Positions 57,458-64,000 of a stretch of DNA of 64,000 nucleotides are shown here, piece after piece. Both the position numbers and the translations under genes were made by a program. The DNA lies in NCBI GenBank assembly GCA_022419385.1, contig JAJUBI010000001.1, forward strand, positions 496,001 through 560,000, given 5' to 3'. The notes below the pieces were generated by a model, which was not told where the DNA came from, did not search any database, and saw only the letters and a program-made list of their open reading frames with translations. Within the stretch, counting starts at the first letter, position 1; the number at the start of each line of letters is the position of its first letter. This stretch comes from Paraconiothyrium sp. Pb-2020 (Eukaryota > Ascomycota > Dothideomycetes > Pleosporales > Didymosphaeriaceae).

Positions 57458-58303
57458 TTACCATACAGTAGGGTTGCCCGATTTCAGGTACGACGCGATT
57501 GGCGTCGTTCCATTCAAGTTCAACTTAATCGCTTGCGCAAAAGCTTGCGCCGACAGATCAGCTCCAGCAGGGCTAGTGTGAGTGTGGTCGTTGGGGTACA
57601 GCGCATTCGTAGCAGTGTTTCCCAACTTCCTATACGTGTTGAGAACGGCTTGGAAGTGGTCGACAAAGTATCCACCAGTGCCAATCTCCTTGCCTGCTTG
57701 CGCAGCGTACGCAACGAATCTTGGCGCGGAGGTACTGAAAGATCCACCTTCCCACAGGTTATTAGGCGTCTGGCTACTCACGACCACAGTTGCGCCCTTA
57801 GCAATGAATGTCTTAGCGGCAGCTTTGACATAGTGTCCAAAGGTGTACACAGTTGACCCATCTTTGCCGGATTTACAAGTCTCTTCGGCGGTGCCGGGGC
57901 AGTCACTGCGCCCGTTGTCGGTGGTGGTAGTTGGTGAGCCGCCGTCGTTGTGGCCGAACTCGATGACCACGATGTCTCCTGACTTGAGTAGGCCTGCGAT
58001 CTCAGTGAAGCGACCCTCGTTGGTGTAGCTGCGGGCGGAGCGGCCACCCTGGGCTTTGTTGACGACGGGTACAGTGACATATTTGCTGAGGTATTGGCCC
58101 CATCCTACATTGGATTAGTCGGAAGTGTATGAACGGAGAGCGATACACCTACCGTCAGTTGCGCCGTCGTTGGCGCCCTTGTTGGCCATGGTACTGTCAC
58201 CGGCAAGATAGATTGTCGGTGTGGCCCTCTTCTCCATCACTGGAGTAGCCAGCGCAGCGATCGCGAATGACGCCGTGACATATAGCTCTGATGAAAACCT
58301 CAT
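57458..58303 (-). CDS. rhamnogalacturonan acetylesterase (SGNH hydrolase, CE12)
   Basis: This secreted enzyme removes acetyl groups from the rhamnogalacturonan I backbone of pectin, helping lyases and hydrolases to reach it. Exon 1 (58303-58153) and exon 2 (58104-57458) join in phase 1 (GTAGGT...TGTAG) to give 265 aa. The signal peptide is MRFSSELYVTASFAIAALA. The catalytic blocks of the SGNH fold are in order: IYLAGDSTMA (Ser37), VVNKAQGGRSARSY (the G block), VVIEFGHNDGG (the N block) and LYPNDHTHTSPAG (Asp223, His226). The YFVDHFQAV segment is also typical. It is complete and near the family's usual length. The presence of this enzyme points to growth on plant cell walls. Confidence 0.94.
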
Positions 58304-60326
58304 GTTGTCGATATAAAACTTGATGATTTGATGATTGGACTGTAGCCTCGTACAAGAGCTTGAACACTGCGTTCACGAGATCCAGAATGCCGGTATATAT
58401 AAGATTCCATCGCAGTCTTCGTGATATTGCGTTTTCACGCTACCAGCAATTGTCATTGTTTCAAGGACGGAAAAATTTGGAGATGGCGGCGCGAAACGCC
58501 ACCTATCCCTACCATGTCCTATATAAAACGTGCACGCTCTAGTCCTGTACTGCATCTCGGATTATAGCAATTTTTGGCTACGCATGGCCACCTTGGCGTT
58601 AGGAGGATAATTTGTCGTTGGGAGCCAATCTGAACCAGGGATGATGCGATTCATATCCGGGCGAACTGGCCCTTGGCGCCTTGGTCAAATGAGAAAATGA
58701 CCCTGACTGTGTGACTGTCGGCCCAGAGGTCAGCGAAGAAGCCTTGTATTTGTCGGAACAATTGTTGTTCGGTACAACAAGACGTACACCCAGCTCGGAA
58801 AAATCCCCAGCTTTTGTACCACATTGTCGCTCCCCGCAAAATGCTAAAGCAAGCCTCCGTTCGGCCGATAATGGGCGATCTGTCGCTTCGACACACCAGA
58901 GACTGTTTGACATTCCTGCTAGTCCGGGCGTTAATCTGTCGGACTAGCATGGCGCAAGCATGCCTAGAACGAACAATTTCGGGGCTCATTGTCCCGTTAG
59001 GATAGTGTTGTAGAGCCCGGAGTGGTCGCCACGTGCCACTTTGTGGTTTGGGATATAGTGCTGGAGAATTCGCGCTAGTCATCTGCACCCCACAATCTCC
59101 CTGAGATCCGACTGATCTCCGCTAGCGCGCTGAGGCAGAAATAGAAGTACCAATTAGATCTGTCCAGAGCGTGCTGCGTTTTGCAGGAATAACATACAGT
59201 GGAACGGCGTTAGGAAGGCCATTTTAGCCGGTACTCGCTCCTTTGCTAAGATCATGAAGGACATAGAAACTGTTTACGAAGCTGATCAACCTTAGAGTAC
59301 CGTAAAAAGTCGTAGGTCCACGTCTGGGGCGCGACATTGTAATGATCAGGGGTTGTGATCTTGTTTCGCTAATGGGCTAGACTCGCGAACCATTGGTGAC
59401 TCTAACGTGTTCAGGGTTCGTATTCTAGCAAAATGGAACTCACCGGTCGTCCTCTAAGACTTAGTTAGCAAGGAGCCGGAGCCGAGAACAGTTTGTAGCA
59501 GCTGCACATATGCATAAGCTACCTATATCAAGGAAAATCCGGTCTGGTTTTCGAAGCGAGCGACTGTATTTCGGAGGACCCTGGACGAAACGATGTCCTC
59601 AGTGCAGGGTGGATACCTTTTCACTTCGACGGCATGTTCAAAACGCTGAAAGAGGTGGAGGAAGGTGGGAACGGGTGTCTTGTTATTTGCCGACCAAGTT
59701 TTTAATTCCTCACTGGTCCGTCCGACAATGGATATGTCTTGCTATCGATTTCGCGATTGATTCTACAACACTCGCCTCGAGATACACCGCTGGAGGCATC
59801 GGGAAAACCTAACTGCGCAGTATATCAGTCCTCGATAGTTCTACGACGAAGACCGCGTATTTGGTCACCTCTCACCTTTCAGGCTCCAAACCATGTCTCA
59901 GGTACCATGGGCGATGGCCTCAGAGGAGAACACATTTCGACCTGACGAGTGTTGAGATCGAAAATGGTAGCGAGAAAACATATGATATTTTCGCGCTCAT
60001 GCTCCACGATCGAGGAGTACGTCAATGGTATACAAGGCAGGGAGGCAACATACATACGAGCGATAACGTCTGAGCCTTACACCCAAGGAACCTTTTCACC
60101 GCCAACTCTAGACGTGAGCTCTGGGGTCTCATTAATTACAGTCGACAACAGCATTAGCATGACGACTCGACTCTGTGGTCTCGAAAGTGGTCGGGTTGTA
60201 ATCTCCAAGAAGATGCAATAATCGTATCCATAGTCTGTAGGGAAGAATGAACGGAGTTGACTATACTTAGATATTTGATATCTTGGGCCCGATGACTCTT
60301 GACCATTATCGTCCATGGTGGTAACA
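58304..60326. other. 2-kb gene-free interval
   Basis: This interval is the acetylesterase promoter at the left and the S28 peptidase 3' flank at the right. The frames in between (for example 58651-59088 minus) overlap each other and show nothing recognisable. Confidence 0.5.
58394..58402 (-). promoter_or_regulatory. TATA-like box of the acetylesterase gene
   Basis: On the minus strand this reads TTATATATA, about 91 bp upstream of the ATG at 58303. Confidence 0.4.
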
Positions 60327-62374
60327 TTACCCACTTGATCCATATTCGCCAATCCATTCCTTAAATTGACTAATGGCAGCCTGCTGAGCCGCTGCAACAG
60401 GTGGATGAACATTGTTAGGGATGATAAGATCATTGCAATGCCTCGATCCAGAGATGAGGATCGAGGGTGTCTCCTCAGTCCCATTAAACGGGCCACCGGG
60501 CCTGAACTCAGAGGCCACTGATCCAGATCTCCATGGGTCGAACTCTCCGTTCACGTACAGTAGGCGGGGGGCATCGGTATTGAACCATCCGTCTGTGCGG
60601 TCGTTGACGTAATCTTCGCGGACGCCCAGAGCACTGCGGTAGGTGTTGTTTCCTTCGGTTGGAAAATACAAGGAGCATTGGCGCTCATAGTATTCGGCTG
60701 TCGCCAAGCGACTCATGACCGTGGGCCTACCTTCAGGTGCGCCACTGCGAGAAATTCTGTTAGCCATGGACAACGCAAATGAATTACGCTTTTTTGTAGG
60801 GGCAAAGTTAGGTGCCATCACTTACGTTTGCCAAAAAAATAAAGGCTCATTGCATGTCATCCAGGTCCATGGCCTGTCTCCTGCATTATCTGGTGTCCAG
60901 TCGTTGAAAATTTCCCACGAAGGGTTGTACGTATCGAAGCACTGAACATTAAATTCTCCAGACCAGTCGTCATATCCATACCCTTCACAATCTAAAAACA
61001 CTCAATCAGTATATGCTCGCCGAAAGTCGATGATTTGAGGAATGAGAAAGATGTTGGCGGGGCTTACATCCAGGGAGGTAATTCGTAGTGAACCAGGCCG
61101 CAAAATTAGGTAACGCCTTGTCTAAGCCAACGCCCTTGTCGCTGTAACCATGCGTGTAATTGCCACTGGAGTTGCCACTTGCGCCTTCTATGGCATCGCA
61201 CATCTGGTAGAACGGCGAATAGCCAGAGGTAAATTGGATACTCTGCCATGCCCAGATAGGAGATGAGATGGCGACGGCAGCGTCATCGTCGTGAGCAAGA
61301 TCTTCAAGGAGGAACTGTTGTTTCAGGGCTACCTTCTCGTCATCTGTACCGTTGCGGAAGACAGAGTCGACGTAGTCAATTATCGCTTCGTAATCAAGGC
61401 TGCAATTCTTCGGCATCCCCTAATTGGCAAAATCAGAGACTGCAGTGTATCTGGTCTCGTGTTGCGGTTCGACATACCTGCTGGATAGGGTAGAAGTATT
61501 CCCAATAATCATAGATAGCCTCTACAGGACCACTTGTGGAATGGTACGCCCAGAAGGTTCCAGGGGATAACTGTGATAATTTAGCTCTCATTCATCCAAC
61601 AGAAATTCCTTAGGGCAACTCGCCTTCTCGATATAAGCTGCCAAGGCACCAGAGTAGGAACCACCAACCCAGACCCAAGGCTATGTCATGGTTAGCAATG
61701 TCGCTTGTATTTCTCTAGTCTAGTGCACATACTGCCTTATCAGCGTTTGAAGAATTGCTGGGGTCAAATGGAATGGGCGCATTCCGTGCAAAGTTAACGA
61801 AGTCGTCGACAGCTTGTTGTAGATTGAGATCCTGCAAGCAAGTTGTTGTCTGGTTCTCGCATGGGCTCGATTCGCCCCAATATCGATCTTTAGCGACAAT
61901 CAGCGGTCCGTTCATTGAGATTGCTGGTTACAAGCAAAGATCCTTACGCTCGATCAAGACGACAGCGCCATTGATAGCGGCCGCGAGAGCACCAGTCAGT
62001 GTACGTGGTGTAAGATAGCCAACGTATCCTGCGGCTGCAACTTCGCCTGGGGTGAAGACGACGACCTGGTAAGTGTTATTAAGAATTCATACGTGAGCGG
62101 ATACAGTCTTGTGTCATACAGGAGAACCAGGTCCACCCCAGTTCGTAGCATTATAATAGAAGGATGTGGAAAAGTTGCCCTTCGACAAATCGGTGTGATC
62201 AATAGGCTGGAAAAAGGTTCCGTTGCCAACAAGAGGGACGGCGTCATCGATTAAAGTTGCTTCTTCGTCCGCAGTGAGACCCATCCGTGGAATCTCACCC
62301 ATAAGAGGGAATAATCCATGAGTCCTTTGAATCAAGCTTGTGACTAGCAGCACAAGAATTCCTGTAGGCCTCAT
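60327..62374 (-). CDS. secreted S28-family serine peptidase (prolyl peptidase type)
   Basis: This secreted or vacuolar serine peptidase belongs to the lysosomal Pro-X carboxypeptidase/DPP7 family, which cleaves next to proline. Eight exons (62374-62120, 62065-61948, 61887-61733, 61680-61624, 61570-61478, 61419-61068, 60991-60826, 60744-60327) give 537 aa with every phase consistent. The signal peptide is MRPTGILVLLVTSLIQRTHG. Motifs in order are FFQPIDHTD, LIEHRYWGESSPC, WVWVGGSYSGALAAY (nucleophile Ser184), GTFWAYHSTSGPVEAIYDYW, VNGEFDPWRSGS (Asp468) and SGSRHCNDL (His501). Many N-glycosylation sequons are present. Intron 4 can only be joined in frame if it begins with GC (AAG|GCGAGT), a rare GC-AG intron, and intron 2 ends at TAAAG. 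Confidence 0.93.
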
Positions 62375-63196
62375 GATGGCGTTCCAGTGGCTTCTCAGAT
62401 CCCCAAAGACGGATGGGAAGAAGCTTGGAGGAAGTAGCTATCTTGCACCGGTGCTTGCACCGCAAGTGGCCGATCTTTATTCATGCCAGACTTGTCCGAG
62501 CGTCGTGTCCTGACATGCTATGCAATAGTCAAGCCGAGCTCTAGCAGTTGGGACGAAAGCTTGAGATTGCTTGGGTCGCTTGTGCCGTCTTGACTGTGAC
62601 AGTGCTCGAAGACGTGACTCCGTGGTCTCGGGTCCCAATCACTAGATAACGGCGCGTTGCATAGGCACATCTTGAAGTGACGCTCATTGGTGGACTTAGC
62701 CATGCGGATAAGCGACTACCAGATTCGGCAATGGACCTGCCTTACAAACGCAAAACATCGATTCCGACTATGCCGAAACAGTAAGGTGACTTATGATGCT
62801 GGTCGAGCGGTTATCTCGAATGTTGAGCGTAATCATCTCCTCTTTCCAAGCGTCAATGGAGATGGGTCAATGAGTACGATTCAGGTTCGTGGGAACGGCT
62901 AAAGCCGGTAGAAGAAACATACTTGAAGGCCCTGAAACACAGGCCGCCTGGTGGGGTTCCCCATCAGTACATCCGCGAGATCGCAAACATGTCGGAAGCG
63001 ATACCTACCCGGCCACCCTTGCCCGGCCATCCTTGTTCATTCACACGATCGCTGTACCGTGGCACCGCACTGCGTAGTCCGCATGGTTCTGAGCAAGCGG
63101 CAGTAAATTGGTGCACCTGGATATTTCGTTTGAATCATTTGACACTCAAGAAACACCTTATCATGACTTGTTTTAGTCCTATGTGTCTATGGCTTC
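62375..63196. other. gene-free interval
   Basis: This interval is the S28 peptidase promoter and the 3' flank of the amidase. No gene was seen. Confidence 0.45.
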
Positions 63197-64000
63197 CTAC
63201 GGACTAGAAAAGTCGGGGTTATTGAGTACTTTATCAATAATGCGCATCGCCTGCAAACATTCCTCGTCTTGTAGTCGTGGCGCAACAACCTGTATGGCGC
63301 ACGGAGCTCCATTCGTGGCATCCGGGTTATCTGTCTAAAGTCAATGTTTTCTTTCGTCTTATTTTATGGCCTATACACGTTAATGGTGCTTACAATCAGG
63401 CTCGAAGGGTCCGACCGCTTTCTGCGGATGGGAATCAACGTCCTTAGATGCCTTTTCGAACGGAATGATACCAGCAGGATACTAAAGAAATCAGTTCAGC
63501 GCGTATTTCAGTTCTACATATACTAGGATAACTCACATCTATCAGGTTCCACATACACGTATACACTGGCACGCCGTAAGAGTCATGCGGTACGGCGGTC
63601 GTCGCTGCCCCAGGTGCCAAAACGACATCTAGCTCGTATTCCCGCCAAAGGGCATGCCATGCGGCAGCATATGCATCGCGCGCCATTGTCAACGAGTGAA
63701 GTCGTTGAGGCAGATCCAGCGCTGGATCGACAGGGAAACCTCCTGTGAAGGGATGCACGCCTTTAGCTAAGGATGCCACGAGTGGCTCGCCCAATACCTG
63801 GTCCAATGGCTTGACATCTGGGGAAGGCAGGATAGAGTAGTATTGGAAGCTAAGACGGCCACCGAGCCCAGCGCCGCTGTTGGCGGCATCATGAGGCAGT
63901 CTGACTAAGAGATGTTCTGCACTGAGGAGCCGCGAGACGGCCTCTTCAAGTGCTCGGCGTACTGGTGGCTGTAGAGGGTATTCTGGGTCCTCAGCAAGGA
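63197..64000 (-). CDS. amidase (amidase-signature family), C-terminal part
   Basis: This is the 3' part of a gene that continues beyond the right edge. Amidase-signature enzymes hydrolyse carboxamides to acid and ammonia; fungal acetamidases are the closest in layout. Visible exons are 64000-63537, 63481-63394 and 63330-63197, with in-phase introns. Readable parts are LGGRLSFQYYSILPSPDVKP, ARDAYAAAWHALWREYELDV, then VVLAPGAATTAVPHD and MWNLIDYPAGIIPFEK. The protein ends with the typical ATNGAPCAIQVVAPRLQDEE and LQAMRIIDKVL. The catalytic Ser-Ser-Lys region lies upstream of the window, so activity and substrate cannot be judged. Confidence 0.9.

Noticed and set aside
1..64000. Secondary-metabolite gene cluster or CRISPR-like array
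   Set aside because: No PKS, NRPS, terpene cyclase or cluster regulator is present. The only repeats are short tandem or two-copy repeats without regular spacers.

Overview
The window is nuclear DNA of a filamentous ascomycete (Pezizomycotina). The evidence is short spliceosomal introns of about 30-160 bp with fungal signals, genes on both strands without operons, and three HET or HET-like genes. Typical fungal families are also present: Dal5-type MFS carriers, S28 and M43 secreted peptidases, rhamnogalacturonan acetylesterase and a secreted heme peroxidase. The gene mix would suit a plant-associated or saprotrophic fungus, possibly a Dothideomycete, but no marker in the window fixes the lineage. 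I found 22 genes that I can support as coding. Two of them, at the ends, are cut by the window. There is also one doubtful membrane-protein remnant. All exon joins were worked out by hand from splice signals and reading-phase agreement.

Layout. 1-733 (-): 5' end of a CPA2 cation/proton antiporter. 1851-3757 (-): F-box/ankyrin protein. 4191-6020 (-): MFS carrier of the allantoate permease type. 7881-10346 (+): charged nuclear-type protein that may be an elongation-complex scaffold. 12158-13753 (-): mitochondrial GABA transaminase. 14710-17675 (-): SET2 histone H3K36 methyltransferase. 20590-21722 (+): AT-hook regulator, with 2.9 and 2.7 kb of apparently gene-free DNA on its two sides. 24460-25545 (-): unknown protein. 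25.5-28 kb: gene-free, with a tRNA-like Pol III signature. 28039-30806 (-): membrane-protein remnant and a HET protein. 32632-34248 (+): orphan protein. 35070-36144 (-): secreted class II-type peroxidase.

Second half. 38600-39129 (-): small mitochondrial membrane protein. 39575-41008 (+): membrane-anchored, HET-like protein. 41243-43315 (-): acidic repeat protein. 43960-45643 (-): bestrophin-type anion channel. 46917-47994 (-): secreted M43 metalloprotease. 49068-50491 (+): adenylosuccinate synthetase. 50722-53048 (-): second HET protein. 53560-54957 (-): Wss1/SPRTN-type WLM protease. 55640-55885 (-): small secreted cysteine-containing protein (effector candidate). 57458-58303 (-): rhamnogalacturonan acetylesterase. 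60327-62374 (-): secreted S28 serine peptidase. 63197-64000 (-): 3' part of an amidase.

The genes form no obvious pathway or biosynthetic cluster. Housekeeping genes (SET2, GABA transaminase, adenylosuccinate synthetase, WLM protease) alternate with accessory genes (HET, secreted hydrolases, effector-like). The right-hand 17 kb is enriched for secreted degradative enzymes. The least explained objects are the membrane-anchored HET-like protein, the duplicated acidic protein, the orphan at 32.6 kb and the tRNA-like element near 26.1 kb.
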